From Maricaulis sp048270265 (GTDB lineage: Bacteria; Pseudomonadota; Alphaproteobacteria; Caulobacterales; Maricaulaceae), in contig NZ_JBLWTD010000001.1 of the NCBI RefSeq assembly GCF_048270265.1, positions 186,001 through 250,000 of the forward strand: 64,000 bases of DNA. Reading direction: 5' to 3'. The position numbers and the translations under genes are program-made. The notes below the pieces were generated by a model. That model made no database searches, was not told the origin of the DNA, and was given only the letters and a program-made list of their open reading frames with translations. The stretch's first letter is position 1, and each line of letters opens with the position of its first letter. This document shows, one piece after another, positions 16,852-28,960 of the stretch.

Positions 16852-18030
16852 TCAACTCCTGCGCGCCGCTTTCCGATGCGTTAGGGCGAGGAAGAGCAGA
16901 TAGGCGCCGGCGGTGATCGCGAGCACGACCAGCAGTCCGGATGGACCGAACCCGTCCATCGCCACACCAGCCGCCGGTGGCGAGAGCAGGGAGCCCAGGC
17001 CATAGGCGAAGATAAAGGCCGCGTTGGCCGCTGCGATCCGTCCGCCGGTGAAGCGTTCACCAAGCAGGGACAGGCCGACCGTGTACAGGCCGCTCGCGAC
17101 GCCGGACTGGATGAAGAGAATCGGGATCAGCAGCCCGAGACTGGTACCGGCGAGGCCGATCAGGACCGGGCCCAGGGTCGCGATGGCGGCGATGGCGAGC
17201 AGTGTGACGCGCCGCCCGGTACGGTCGGCAATCCAGCCGAGCGGGATCTGGAATACCAGCACACCCATCGCGACGGCGAGCACCATCATGCCGATGGAGA
17301 CCGGATCGAGGGAAATGCGGTCGGCATAGACGGGCAGCATAGAGAAGGTCAGGGTCTCGATCGCGCCGAAGGCCAGGCCCGCCAGGATGGCCGCAGGCGC
17401 CGATTTCGCTGCGTCGATGATCGCATCCATCGAAGCATCCTCGCGCGCCGGGGCGACCGCCTGAGGGCTGTTGAGCAGCGCAACGGGCCCGATGCCGAGC
17501 AGGAAGACGCCACTGGCGAGGTAGAAGGGCAGGTCGCCGGCGGTGCTGAAGGCTGCGAACATCAGTCCGCCAATCCCGAAACCACCGGCCAGGGCAGTGC
17601 CGTAGACGCCGAGCATGAAGGCGCGGCGTTGCGGTGTCACGATCTGGTTGATCCAGGTTTCCGAGATGACAAAGACGACAGTGATGAAACAGCCGACCGC
17701 AAAGCGCAGGATGAACCAGGGCGTCACCGCCGGCATGAGCGGAAACAGCGCAAACAGGGCTGCGGCCGCGATCAACACGCCGATCAACAGGATGCGCGCC
17801 GGCGCCAGTGCCATCAGACGGGGGACAAGCGGCGCTATCGCCAGTGTCGACAGGGCGAGGGCGGCGCCATTGAGCCCGACCACGAGGCCGGAACCCGTCA
17901 TATGCTCAAGCCGCAATGAAATCAGCGGCATGGAGAGGCCGAACACGATGCCGCACACCGCCGCGCAGCTGATGGCAGCGAGCAGGGCGCGGTTATTGGC
18001 AAATTGCGGAGCGGTCAGAAAGGAAAACAT
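16852..18030 (-). CDS. MFS transporter
   Basis: The 392-residue product has twelve predicted hydrophobic helices. The MFS cytoplasmic-loop motif between helices 8 and 9 is GWIADRTGRR, and helix 5 region reads ALAGGFGIGG. The arrangement resembles the YcaD-like branch of major facilitator proteins. No substrate can be assigned. It is separated by 57 bp from the Nudix gene and may be its own unit. Confidence 0.86.
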   Translation of the reverse strand: MFSFLTAPQFANNRALLAAISCAAVCGIVFGLSMPLISLRLEHMTGSGLVVGLNGAALALSTLAIAPLVPRLMALAPARILLIGVLIAAAALFALFPLMPAVTPWFILRFAVGCFITVVFVISETWINQIVTPQRRAFMLGVYGTALAGGFGIGGLMFAAFSTAGDLPFYLASGVFLLGIGPVALLNSPQAVAPAREDASMDAIIDAAKSAPAAILAGLAFGAIETLTFSMLPVYADRISLDPVSIGMMVLAVAMGVLVFQIPLGWIADRTGRRVTLLAIAAIATLGPVLIGLAGTSLGLLIPILFIQSGVASGLYTVGLSLLGERFTGGRIAAANAAFIFAYGLGSLLSPPAAGVAMDGFGPSGLLVVLAITAGAYLLFLALTHRKAARRS

Positions 18031-18087
18031 GACGGAGCTATACGCAGCGCCGCGAGCGGCGTCAGCGTCTGTCTGCAGACCGGTGGA

Positions 18088-18768
18088 TCACAAAGGTTCG
18101 ACGGCCATCCTGCCGCGTACGTCGCGTATCCAGCGAGTGGGCTGGGGCGAGGGCGGCAGGACGCGTTCCAGCTCGTCGAGCACGAAATGCGTCACCATGG
18201 GCAGATCCAGCGTGCGGGTCTGTGTCAGCGGCACCCATTGCACATCCTCAAGCTCATCGCTCGGCTTGGGTGGGCGGTCATCGCACAGGGCGCTGGCATC
18301 GGCGGTGAAGAACCAGGTATCGAAACGCCGTGATCGGCCAGGCGGCGTGACGGCGCGGGTAATCAGGCGCAGCGGCGAGAGGTCGGGCACCACGCCGGAG
18401 GCGCGGAACGGCGCCCAGTTATTGTGACGGGAGCGGATCGAACCCTCGCGGGCGATCAGGAGGCCGGTCTCTTCCGCGGTTTCGCGCACCGCTGCCATGG
18501 CCGCAGCGCGTGCGCGGCGCTCCGGCAGGATGCGGGTCATGGTCGCGAACACATCCTCGGCTAGGTCTTCGGCGACCGGGGCTGTCAGATCGGCCCGATC
18601 AACGCGGCCGCCGGGGAAGACATATTTGTTCGGCATGAAGACGTGGCGGGCCGAGCGGCGCCCCATCAGGACTTCGGTATTGCCACGTTCGCCGCGCGTC
18701 AGGATCAGTGAGGCCGCAAGGCGCGGCCGCAAGGCCTTGATGGCAGGCTTGCGCGTTTCGTCATTCAT
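18088..18768 (-). CDS. Nudix hydrolase
   Basis: The 226-residue product contains a Nudix helix RETAEETGLLI near residue 97, preceded by FPGGRVDRAD; the usual G-x5-E spacing to the catalytic helix is stretched by an insertion of about 30 residues, as in the NUDT7/NUDT19-like subgroup. Such enzymes hydrolyse nucleoside diphosphates linked to other groups, often CoA derivatives or NAD-like compounds. Its ATG overlaps the rnr stop (ATGA), so it is co-translated with RNase R. Confidence 0.87.
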   Translation of the reverse strand: MNDETRKPAIKALRPRLAASLILTRGERGNTEVLMGRRSARHVFMPNKYVFPGGRVDRADLTAPVAEDLAEDVFATMTRILPERRARAAAMAAVRETAEETGLLIAREGSIRSRHNNWAPFRASGVVPDLSPLRLITRAVTPPGRSRRFDTWFFTADASALCDDRPPKPSDELEDVQWVPLTQTRTLDLPMVTHFVLDELERVLPPSPQPTRWIRDVRGRMAVEPL

Positions 18769-21020
18769 CGACGCTTGCCCTTCTTCCAGGGGCGGCCACC
18801 TGTGCGGCCGCCGGACGGGGCGCCACGTCCCGTACCGCGTTTGGGACGCGGGCCAGGTTCTGCGTCGGTGACCATGTCCAGCAGCAGGCCGCCGGTGATC
18901 GGGGTCGCTTCCTCGATGCGCACCGTGACGAGCATGCCGAGGCGATAGCGGCCGCCGGTCTGCTCGCCGATCAGGGCGTGGGCGCGCTCATCATGCACGA
19001 AACGCTCTTCGCCGAGCCGGCTGATCGGCACCAGCCCGTCGGCGCCTGTGGCGGCGAGGCGGACAAAGGCACCAAAGCGCGTCACGCCGGTGATGCGCCC
19101 GGGGAATTCCCCGCCGACATGATCGGCCAGATAGAGCGCGACGAAACGGTCAACAGCATCGCGTTCGGCGGCCATGGCGCGCCGTTCCGAGCGGGTGATC
19201 TCCTCGGCAATCGAGTTCAGCCGGCTGCGTTCCTCGTCGCTTTGCCCGTCATTGCCCAGATTGAGGGCACGGATCAGGGCGCGGTGGACGGTGAGGTCGG
19301 CATAGCGCCGGATCGGCGAGGTGAAGTGGGCATAGCGCTGCAGGTGCAGGCCGAAATGGCCCTGGTTGACGGTGTGATAGACCGCCTGAGACTGGCTGCG
19401 CAGAACGACCTCATTGACGGTCTCATAATGCTCGCCGCCCTTGGCCTGTTTGAGCAGTTGATTGAAACGGCTGGTCGCGATCTTGTCGCCGCGGGTCCAT
19501 TTCAAACCGACATTGGGCAGATAATCCGCCAGCGCATCGATCTTTTCGCGGGAAGGCTCTTCATGCACCCGGTAGATCAGGGGCACGCGCCTTTCCTCGA
19601 GCGTTTCCGCCGCGCAGACATTTGCCTGGATCATGCATTCCTCGATCAGGCGGTGGGCGTCGAAACGCTCACGCAGCTCGATCCCGGTCACCTTGCCGTC
19701 AGGGCCGACACGGACACGCCTTTCAGGCGAATCGATCTCGAGCGGTTCGCGTTTGGCGCGTGCGATGCACAGCACCGCATAGGCGCTCCACAGTGGCCGC
19801 AGCACGGTGTCGAGCAGGGCATTCGCCTTGTCATCACCATTGCCGTCAATCGCCGCCTGCGCGTCATTGTAGGAGAGCTTGGCGGCGGACTTCATCCAGC
19901 CGCGCAGGAATTTATGGCTCTTCTTGTTGCCATAGCGGTCGAACACCATGCGCACCGCAAGACAGGGGCGTTCCTCGCCTTCGCGCAGCGAGCACAGATC
20001 GTTGGACAGGCGTTCGGGCAGCATCGGCACGACGCGGTCGGGCAGATAAACCGAATTGCCGCGCTTGAAGGCGCCGCGATCGAGTTCGCTGCCGGGCGTC
20101 ACATAGGCGGCGACATCGGCGATCGCGACCATCACGATCCAGCCACCCTCATTCTTCGGATCGGTGTCGGCGGCGGCCCAGACGGCATCGTCATGGTCCT
20201 TGGCGTCTTCCGGGTCGATCGTCAGCAGGGGCAGGTCGCGCAGATCCTCACGGCCTTGCGGCTTCGCTGCCGCCACAGAGTCGGATTCGCGCATTTCCTT
20301 GTCGGAAAAGCCCATCGGCACGCCGTGGGAGTGCAGGGCGATGACGCTGCCGGCACCGGGCGAGTCCACATCGCCGAGCACTTCGAGAATGGTGGCGGTC
20401 TTCAGCCCGTTGCGGCGTTCCTTGGCGAGTTCGCACAGCACCAGATCGCCATCATTGGCCTTGTCGGATTCGCCCTTGGCCGGGACCAGTTCATGGCGTG
20501 AGCGGCGGTCGACCGGGATCAGGCGGTAGGGGCCCTTGGCGGGCTTGCGCAGAACGCAGAGAATCTTCTGGACGGAATGCCCGAGCTTGCGGATCAGGCG
20601 CGCTTCATAGCCGCCCTCATCATCCGGAGTGAGACGCACCAGCGCCTTGTCGCCAACGCCGAGCGCAGCATCGCCCCGCCCGCCGGCACCTTCGCCGGGC
20701 GCGAGCCGGATCAGCGGAAGATCGCCATTGGCGCGCGGGGGCTGGGCGAGCAATTCGCCATCGATATCGCGGCCGGTAATCTCGACGACGCAGACCGGCG
20801 GCAATTCGCCGGCGAGGGCGTAGTTGCGCTGCTCGTCGCGGCGGATCACACCTTCCGCTTCAAGGCCGCCCAGGGCCTGTCTGAGCAGGCTCTTCTGTTC
20901 GCCGGTCTTGAGGCCAAGAGCGCGGGCAAGGCCGCGCTTGTCGAGACTGCCGGCGCCGCGCTTGATGGCCTCGATCAGGGTTTCCCGGTTGAAGCCGGAA
21001 GGTTTTTCGTTCTCGCTCAC
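18765..21020 (-). CDS. rnr: Ribonuclease R
   Basis: RNase R is a 3'-5' processive exoribonuclease that degrades structured RNA. The 751-residue product has an N-terminal winged-helix domain (residues 8-70), cold-shock-like RNA-binding domains, and the catalytic RNB domain. The RNB motif IDPEDAKDHDDAVWAA supplies the metal-binding aspartates, followed by YLPDRVVPMLPERLSNDLCSL. A C-terminal S1 domain (about 640-715) precedes a basic Gly/Arg/Lys tail. It follows topA by 5 bp. Confidence 0.95.
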   Translation of the reverse strand: MSENEKPSGFNRETLIEAIKRGAGSLDKRGLARALGLKTGEQKSLLRQALGGLEAEGVIRRDEQRNYALAGELPPVCVVEITGRDIDGELLAQPPRANGDLPLIRLAPGEGAGGRGDAALGVGDKALVRLTPDDEGGYEARLIRKLGHSVQKILCVLRKPAKGPYRLIPVDRRSRHELVPAKGESDKANDGDLVLCELAKERRNGLKTATILEVLGDVDSPGAGSVIALHSHGVPMGFSDKEMRESDSVAAAKPQGREDLRDLPLLTIDPEDAKDHDDAVWAAADTDPKNEGGWIVMVAIADVAAYVTPGSELDRGAFKRGNSVYLPDRVVPMLPERLSNDLCSLREGEERPCLAVRMVFDRYGNKKSHKFLRGWMKSAAKLSYNDAQAAIDGNGDDKANALLDTVLRPLWSAYAVLCIARAKREPLEIDSPERRVRVGPDGKVTGIELRERFDAHRLIEECMIQANVCAAETLEERRVPLIYRVHEEPSREKIDALADYLPNVGLKWTRGDKIATSRFNQLLKQAKGGEHYETVNEVVLRSQSQAVYHTVNQGHFGLHLQRYAHFTSPIRRYADLTVHRALIRALNLGNDGQSDEERSRLNSIAEEITRSERRAMAAERDAVDRFVALYLADHVGGEFPGRITGVTRFGAFVRLAATGADGLVPISRLGEERFVHDERAHALIGEQTGGRYRLGMLVTVRIEEATPITGGLLLDMVTDAEPGPRPKRGTGRGAPSGGRTGGRPWKKGKRR

Positions 21021-21025
21021 CGCGA

Positions 21026-23731
<2,706 letters not shown>

Positions 23732-23841
23732 TTCCGGGGCGGGATGAGGGTGACCAGGCTGCGGTCAAGGCGCCGGAAAGTGTGCGAGCAGGCAGGCTAA
23801 GTCAACCGACAGGCGGTTTTTGCCCTGCAGGAATTATGAAA

Positions 23842-25134
23842 TCAGCGACCGGGCGCGACCGTGTAGCAGGGCTCGTTGCGGGCACTGAGCTCGGCGCAGG
23901 CATGTGCCGCTTCGTCCGCCGTCAATGATTCGAAACGGGCGCGCCACAGACGGTTTCCACCGATATCGACCGAGCGTGCCGCCGGCTGGGCCAGGGCCAG
24001 GATCGGTGAGACTGGCGTGACGCGATCGAGGCGTTCACGGGCCGCGGCAGCAGAGTTATAGGCCCCGACCTGGACAGACCAGGCGCCGCGCAGGAGCGGG
24101 GCGTCCGGGGCTGCCGGTCTGGATGCGGGCACGATGTCAGCCAGTTCGGAACTCTCGTCGGCGAGGATGATGCGCAGCGGCGGTGCGGCCTGGGCCGAGC
24201 CCATTTCCGTCGGCGGCGCCAGATCAAGCGCCGCGACATCCATGGCGATCAGGGCCTGTTGCCGGATCGGGCTGATGCGCGGTGAGGAGAGGGCCGCGAA
24301 CAGGCGGCGGTCGTCGCGCTGTTCCAGCGTCGAGAAGGCAGCGTCGAGCAATTCCTCGGCATGGGCGTCACGCGACGCGGCGGTCGGACCGCCCATGACA
24401 ACGGCGATCAGCCGGTGCTCGCCACGCTGGGCCGAAACCACGACATTGAAACCGGAGGCGCGGATATAGCCGGTCTTCAGGCCGTCAACACCCTCGACAC
24501 GGCCGACAAGCGTGTTGTGGTTGCGATAGGTGCGGCCATCCCAGACGAAGGTGGTCTCGTCGAAATAGTGAAAATGCTGCGGAAAATCGCGTTGCAGCGC
24601 GATGGCGAGCCGGGCCATGTCGCGGGCCGTGGTCACCTGGCGGCTATTGGGAAGGCCGGAGGCATTGCGGAAGGTCGTGCCGGGCAGGCCGAGCTCGCGG
24701 GCCTTGGCCGTCATCGCCGTGGCAAAGCCGGTTTCGGTGCCGCCAAGGCGTTCGCCGACAGCTACCGCGACATCATTGGCGCTGCGGATTACCAGGGCGC
24801 GGATCGCGTCCTCGACGGAGATGGTCGAACCGATCGCCAGATCGAGCCTCGAGGGCGGAGCATTGGCTGCGTGGGCCGAAATCCGGATCTGGTCCTGAAT
24901 GCCGATCTCACCGCTCTCCAGTGCGTCGAACAGCATGTAGAGCGTCATCATCTTCGTCAGGGAGGCCGGGTAGCGCGTGGCTTCCGACTGGCGCGAGTGC
25001 AGAACGACACCGGTATTCTGGTCAACGACGAAGGCGGCATAGCGCGACGTGTCGGCGTGCGCCGGCGCGTGCAGGGCCAGCGCGGACAATGCGAGCATCA
25101 GGGCCGCAGCCAGTCGGGGAAAGCGCGAGATCAT
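23842..25134 (-). CDS. D-alanyl-D-alanine carboxypeptidase with SPOR domain
   Basis: The product is 430 residues from the ATG at 25134, which directly precedes the signal peptide (ISRFPRLAAALMLALSALALHAPAHA); ATG 25149 is an alternative with a similar SD. The S11 peptidase motifs are SLTK (SxxK) in YPASLTKMM, SAN in RSANDVAVAV and KTG in LKTGYIRASG. The C-terminal 75 residues, WSVQVGAYNSAAAARERL onward, form a SPOR domain that binds denuded septal peptidoglycan. It therefore probably trims pentapeptides at division sites in the periplasm. Confidence 0.92.
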   Translation of the reverse strand: MISRFPRLAAALMLALSALALHAPAHADTSRYAAFVVDQNTGVVLHSRQSEATRYPASLTKMMTLYMLFDALESGEIGIQDQIRISAHAANAPPSRLDLAIGSTISVEDAIRALVIRSANDVAVAVGERLGGTETGFATAMTAKARELGLPGTTFRNASGLPNSRQVTTARDMARLAIALQRDFPQHFHYFDETTFVWDGRTYRNHNTLVGRVEGVDGLKTGYIRASGFNVVVSAQRGEHRLIAVVMGGPTAASRDAHAEELLDAAFSTLEQRDDRRLFAALSSPRISPIRQQALIAMDVAALDLAPPTEMGSAQAAPPLRIILADESSELADIVPASRPAAPDAPLLRGAWSVQVGAYNSAAAARERLDRVTPVSPILALAQPAARSVDIGGNRLWRARFESLTADEAAHACAELSARNEPCYTVAPGR

Positions 25135-25222
25135 TGCGCCAGTTTCCATCGCGCGAGGTTTCCACTCGGTTAAGCGACCTCGGCGCCCGGGAAATAAAAT
25201 GCTGCACTGCACAAAATACCGC

Positions 25223-25251
25223 TTGACCCGCCCAGGTGCGAGGATTAGATA
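25223..25251 (+). promoter_or_regulatory. Sigma-70-type promoter of the phasin gene
   Basis: A TTGACC -35 (25223-25228) is followed after 17 bp by TAGATA (25246-25251). This is the best housekeeping-type promoter in the window and points at the phasin gene, predicting transcription from about 25258 and a leader of about 40 nt to ATG 25297. Confidence 0.6.
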
Positions 25252-25296
25252 TGTTGCGACTGCGAAGAGCCAATGCAGCAAAACAAGAAGCGAACC

Positions 25297-26001
25297 ATGA
25301 CCGATATCAACGTCAAATCAACCGAAGCCCCCGTAATCGCTGCTGCAGCGAATACGTCGGCGGATGTTGCAGCCGCGCCGAAAGCCGCGAAGCGGGCTGT
25401 CATCGCTAAAACTGCGGCTCCTGCGAAGCCCCTGGCCGTCAAGCCAGCGGCGCGCACCAAGCCTGCTGCGAAGAAGCAGGCCGCCAAGACAAAAATCGCC
25501 GCCAGCAAACCCGCTGCGCCCGCGAAACGGAAACCGGCCGCCAGCAAGCCCGCTGCGAAGGCCCAGATGAAAACGAGCAAGACCATGAACGCCACCATTG
25601 AATCGATGACCACCGCGACCAACGACACCATCAAGCAGGGTCTGGAAAAGACGCTGAGCGCCGTCAATGAAGCCACCGCCTTCAACAAGGATACCGTTGA
25701 AGCCGTGATCGCTTCCGCGACCGTGACCGGCAAGGGCCTTGAGGCCGTTGGCACCAATGCCGCTGCCTACGCCAAGACGGCGATGGAAGAGGGCGTTGCC
25801 GCCACGAAGGCGCTGTCTTCGGCCAAATCTCTCCAGGAGCTTTTCGAGATCCAGTCCAACTACGCCAAGTCGGCCATGGGCAGCTATCTCGCCGAACTCA
25901 ACAAGACCACCGAGCTTTTCTCGGGTCTGGTCGCTGAAGGCGCGAAGCCGCTGAACACCCGCTTCGCCGCCGTTGCCGAGCTGGCTCAGTCGCAGCGCTA
26001 A
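25297..26001 (+). CDS. Phasin-family protein with Lys/Ala/Pro-rich N-terminal region
   Basis: Phasins coat polyhydroxyalkanoate granules. The product is 234 residues from ATG 25297; ATG 25273 would add eight. Residues about 30-95 are strongly basic and low-complexity (AAKRA, KPAAKKQAAK, KPAASKPAAK), like histone H1 tails. Residues 100-234 form the amphipathic helical phasin domain (ESMTTATNDTIKQGLEK, FNKDTVEAVIASATVTGKGLEA, KSLQELFEIQSNYAKSAMGSYLAELNK split across helices). PhaF-type phasins also join an H1-like region to a phasin domain, but at the C-terminus, and use it to link granules to the nucleoid. A strong promoter and a strong terminator flank the gene, so it is monocistronic. Confidence 0.86.
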   Translation: MTDINVKSTEAPVIAAAANTSADVAAAPKAAKRAVIAKTAAPAKPLAVKPAARTKPAAKKQAAKTKIAASKPAAPAKRKPAASKPAAKAQMKTSKTMNATIESMTTATNDTIKQGLEKTLSAVNEATAFNKDTVEAVIASATVTGKGLEAVGTNAAAYAKTAMEEGVAATKALSSAKSLQELFEIQSNYAKSAMGSYLAELNKTTELFSGLVAEGAKPLNTRFAAVAELAQSQR

Positions 26002-26032
26002 TCGCCGCAGACTGACAATTTTCTCCCCGCCT

Positions 26033-26067
26033 GGGCCCGGTGTTCTGCACCGGGCCCTTTCTTTTTG
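26033..26067 (+). terminator. Rho-independent terminator of the phasin gene
   Basis: Ten-bp perfect arms (GGGCCCGGTG at 26033-26042, CACCGGGCCC at 26048-26057) enclose a 5-nt loop and are followed by TTTCTTTTTG. It lies 31 bp after the phasin stop. Confidence 0.9.
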
Positions 26068-26218
26068 CCCTTCGCATCCCCAGATCGATTGGGTCGCAAA
26101 GAGAATCGCGGACACAATCAAATACCGGTTTGCTGACGGCAAACCCTTCCCACGGGCTCTGACAAAGCCTATTCTTGGCCGTAAATCGCTCTGACTGTCT
26201 TTCGAATCTGATTTTAAT

Positions 26219-26548
26219 ATGACCGAACGAAAACAAGATGATGCAGGGAATGAGGAGGAGCATGGGCTCGCTCTGAAGACCCGGCCGGCGACCAAGAAAC
26301 CTTCGCTTTACCGTGTTCTGCTACTCAATGATGACTATACGCCAATGGAGTTTGTCGTAGAGGTCCTGGTCCGGATCTTTCGCAAATCCCCCGAAGATGC
26401 AGCGACGATCATGCTGCATGTCCACCAGACCGGTGTCGGAATGTGCGGCGTGTACACATATGAGGTTGCCGAAACAAAGGTGGCCCAGGTCATGGATGCC
26501 GCACGCCGAGCTCAACATCCGCTCCAGTGCACGATGGAAAAGGAATAG
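26219..26548 (+). CDS. clpS: ATP-dependent Clp protease adaptor ClpS
   Basis: ClpS binds proteins with N-terminal Leu, Phe, Tyr or Trp and hands them to ClpAP. The 109-residue product has a disordered acidic N-terminus (residues 1-28) and the conserved core PSLYRVLLLNDDYTPMEFVV, with the LNDD and TPMEFV residues forming the N-degron pocket, plus HVHQTGVGMCGVYT. No Shine-Dalgarno sequence is visible before the ATG (the upstream bases are AT-rich), which is unusual here. clpA follows 4 bp after the stop. Confidence 0.95.
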   Translation: MTERKQDDAGNEEEHGLALKTRPATKKPSLYRVLLLNDDYTPMEFVVEVLVRIFRKSPEDAATIMLHVHQTGVGMCGVYTYEVAETKVAQVMDAARRAQHPLQCTMEKE

Positions 26549-26552
26549 AGTG

Positions 26553-28868
26553 GTGCCCTCATTTTCAGCCGATCTGGAAGACAGCCTTCATCGCGCCCTG
26601 GGTTATGCCAATGAGCGTGGACATGAATTCGCGACACTCGAACATCTTCTGCTTTCCCTCGTCGACGATGGCGATGCCAATGCGGTGATGAAGGCGTGTG
26701 ACGTCGATCTCGATGAGTTGCGCTCCACCCTGGTCGAATATGTCGATAACGAACTCTCCGAGCTTGTGGTCGATGACGAGGAAGACGCCAAGCCCACCGC
26801 CGGTTTCCAGCGCGTCATCCAGCGCGCCGTGATCCACGTCCAGAATGCCGGCCGCGAGGAGGTCACGGGCGCCAATGTGCTTGTGGCGCTGTTCGCCGAG
26901 CGCGAAAGCCATGCCGCCTATTTCCTCGCCGAACGCGACATGACCCGCTACGACGCGGTGAATTTCATCTCGCACGGAATCGGGCGCAAACCTGGCGCCA
27001 CCGAGCAGAAAGTGGTTCGCGGTGCCGAGGAGGCCGAAGAGCCGCGCAAGGATGGCGACGCGCTGACGGCCTATTGCGTCAATCTCAACGAGAAGGCGAA
27101 AGCCGGCAAGGTTGATCCGTTGATCGGCCGCGACGCCGAAGTCGAGCGCTGTATCCAGGTGCTCGCCCGCCGCCGCAAGAATAACCCGCTCCTGGTCGGT
27201 GATCCCGGCGTTGGCAAGACCGCCATTGCCGAAGGTATTGCCCGCAAGATCGTCGAGCATGAAGTTCCCGACGTCCTGGCCAATGCGACGATCTATTCGC
27301 TCGATATGGGCGCGCTCCTGGCGGGCACGCGCTATCGCGGCGATTTCGAGGAACGCATCAAGCAAGTGGTCAAGGAACTCGAGGAGACCGAGGATTCGGT
27401 GCTCTTCATCGACGAGATCCACACCGTGATCGGTGCCGGCGCCACTTCAGGCGGCGCCATGGATGCGTCCAACCTGCTGAAGCCGGCCCTGCAATCGGGC
27501 GGTCTGCGTTGCATGGGTTCGACCACCTACAAGGAATATCGTCTGCATTTCGAGAAGGACCGGGCGCTGGCCCGCCGCTTCCAGAAGATTGACGTCGCCG
27601 AGCCATCCGTGCCGGACACCATCAAGATCCTGCAGGGGCTGAAATCCTATTTCGAGGAATTTCACGATGTCCGCTTTACCAATGATGCGCTGAAGACGGC
27701 CGTTGAATTGTCGGCGCGCTATATGGGTGACCGCAAATTGCCCGACAAGGCGATTGACGTCATCGACGAGGCCGGGGCGCAAATGCGCCTGATGCCGACG
27801 TCGAAGCGCAAGAAGACGATTGGCGTCAAGGAAGTGGAAGGCGTGGTTGCGACCATGGCCCGCATCCCGCCGAAATCCGTCTCCAAGGACGATACCCAGG
27901 CTCTGAAAACCCTGCCGGTCGATCTCGGACGGGTGGTGTTTGGCCAGCAGGCAGCCATCGACCGTCTCTCGACGGCGATCAAACTGTCCCGCGCCGGTCT
28001 GCGTGAGCCCAACAAGCCGATCGGCAGCTATCTCTTCTCCGGCCCGACGGGCGTCGGCAAGACGGAAGTAACCAAGCAGCTGGCTGACATTCTCGGCGTC
28101 GAGCTGTTGCGCTTCGACATGTCGGAATACATGGAACGCCATGCCGTCTCGCGTCTGATTGGTGCGCCTCCGGGCTATGTCGGCTTTGACCAGGGCGGCC
28201 TGCTCACTGACAGCGTCGACCAGCATCCGCATTGCGTGCTGCTGCTCGATGAAATTGAGAAGGCACATCCGGATCTGTTCAATATCCTGCTGCAGGTGAT
28301 GGATAACGGCACGCTGACCGACAGCAATGGCAAGAAAGTCGACTTCCGCAATGTCATCCTGGTGATGACGACCAATGCGGGTGCCGCGGATGCCGCCAAG
28401 GAAGCGATCGGCTTCGGGCGTGGCAAGAAGGATGACGAGGCCGACAAGGCCGTCGAACGCCTGTTCACGCCGGAATTCCGCAACCGTCTCGACGCGATCA
28501 TTCCCTTCGCGCCGCTCGGGCCGGAATCGATCAGCCGTGTCGTCGAGAAATTCGTACTGCAGCTGGAAGCCCAGCTCACCGATCGCGGCGTGACCTTCGA
28601 ACTGACCCCGGACGCGACCGCCTGGCTTGCCGAGCGCGGCTATGACAGCCGCTTCGGTGCCCGCCCACTCGGCCGCGTCATCCAGGAGCATATCAAGAAG
28701 CCCCTGGCCGACGAGATCCTGTTCGGCGAACTCGCCAAGGGTGGCTTGGTCAAGGTCGATATCGATCCGGCCGATGACAGCCGGCTCGACTTCCACATCA
28801 CCCCGGGTGACCGCTTGCTGCCACGCAACGCGAAGGCCGGGAAAAAGGGCAAGAAGGAAGCGGTCTAG
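26553..28868 (+). CDS. clpA: ATP-dependent Clp protease ATP-binding subunit ClpA
   Basis: ClpA is the hexameric unfoldase of the ClpAP protease. From GTG 26553 the product is 771 residues beginning (M)PSFSADLEDSLHRAL, matching other alphaproteobacterial ClpA; GTG 26550 is one codon upstream. AGGA lies 8 nt before 26553. It has an N-terminal ClpS-binding domain (1-145), AAA-1 with GDPGVGKTAIAEG and AAA-2 with GPTGVGKTEVTKQ, and arginine-finger region ARRFQKIDVAE. The C-terminal tail is lysine-rich (KAGKKGKKEAV). It is cotranscribed with clpS. Confidence 0.97.
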   Translation: MPSFSADLEDSLHRALGYANERGHEFATLEHLLLSLVDDGDANAVMKACDVDLDELRSTLVEYVDNELSELVVDDEEDAKPTAGFQRVIQRAVIHVQNAGREEVTGANVLVALFAERESHAAYFLAERDMTRYDAVNFISHGIGRKPGATEQKVVRGAEEAEEPRKDGDALTAYCVNLNEKAKAGKVDPLIGRDAEVERCIQVLARRRKNNPLLVGDPGVGKTAIAEGIARKIVEHEVPDVLANATIYSLDMGALLAGTRYRGDFEERIKQVVKELEETEDSVLFIDEIHTVIGAGATSGGAMDASNLLKPALQSGGLRCMGSTTYKEYRLHFEKDRALARRFQKIDVAEPSVPDTIKILQGLKSYFEEFHDVRFTNDALKTAVELSARYMGDRKLPDKAIDVIDEAGAQMRLMPTSKRKKTIGVKEVEGVVATMARIPPKSVSKDDTQALKTLPVDLGRVVFGQQAAIDRLSTAIKLSRAGLREPNKPIGSYLFSGPTGVGKTEVTKQLADILGVELLRFDMSEYMERHAVSRLIGAPPGYVGFDQGGLLTDSVDQHPHCVLLLDEIEKAHPDLFNILLQVMDNGTLTDSNGKKVDFRNVILVMTTNAGAADAAKEAIGFGRGKKDDEADKAVERLFTPEFRNRLDAIIPFAPLGPESISRVVEKFVLQLEAQLTDRGVTFELTPDATAWLAERGYDSRFGARPLGRVIQEHIKKPLADEILFGELAKGGLVKVDIDPADDSRLDFHITPGDRLLPRNAKAGKKGKKEAV

Positions 28869-28900
28869 GCTTCAGACTTTCCCTCGACAGAACAGAAAGC

Positions 28901-28919
28901 GGCGCTCCCACGGGGCGCC
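28901..28919 (+). terminator. Hairpin after clpA, abutting the assembly gap
   Basis: GGCGCTCC and GGGGCGCC pair with one G-T mismatch around a CAC loop, 32 bp after the clpA stop. The expected T-tract would fall exactly where the Ns begin, so termination cannot be confirmed. Confidence 0.5.
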
Positions 28920-28929
28920 NNNNNNNNNN
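28920..28929. other. Assembly gap (10 Ns)
   Basis: Ten undetermined bases follow directly on a GC-rich hairpin in the clpA-recQ spacer. The true length is unknown; a short N-run is often a placeholder. No coding frame crosses it convincingly. Confidence 0.99.
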
Positions 28930-28960
28930 TGTGGGTGAGCAGGGACAGGGGCCTGTTTCT

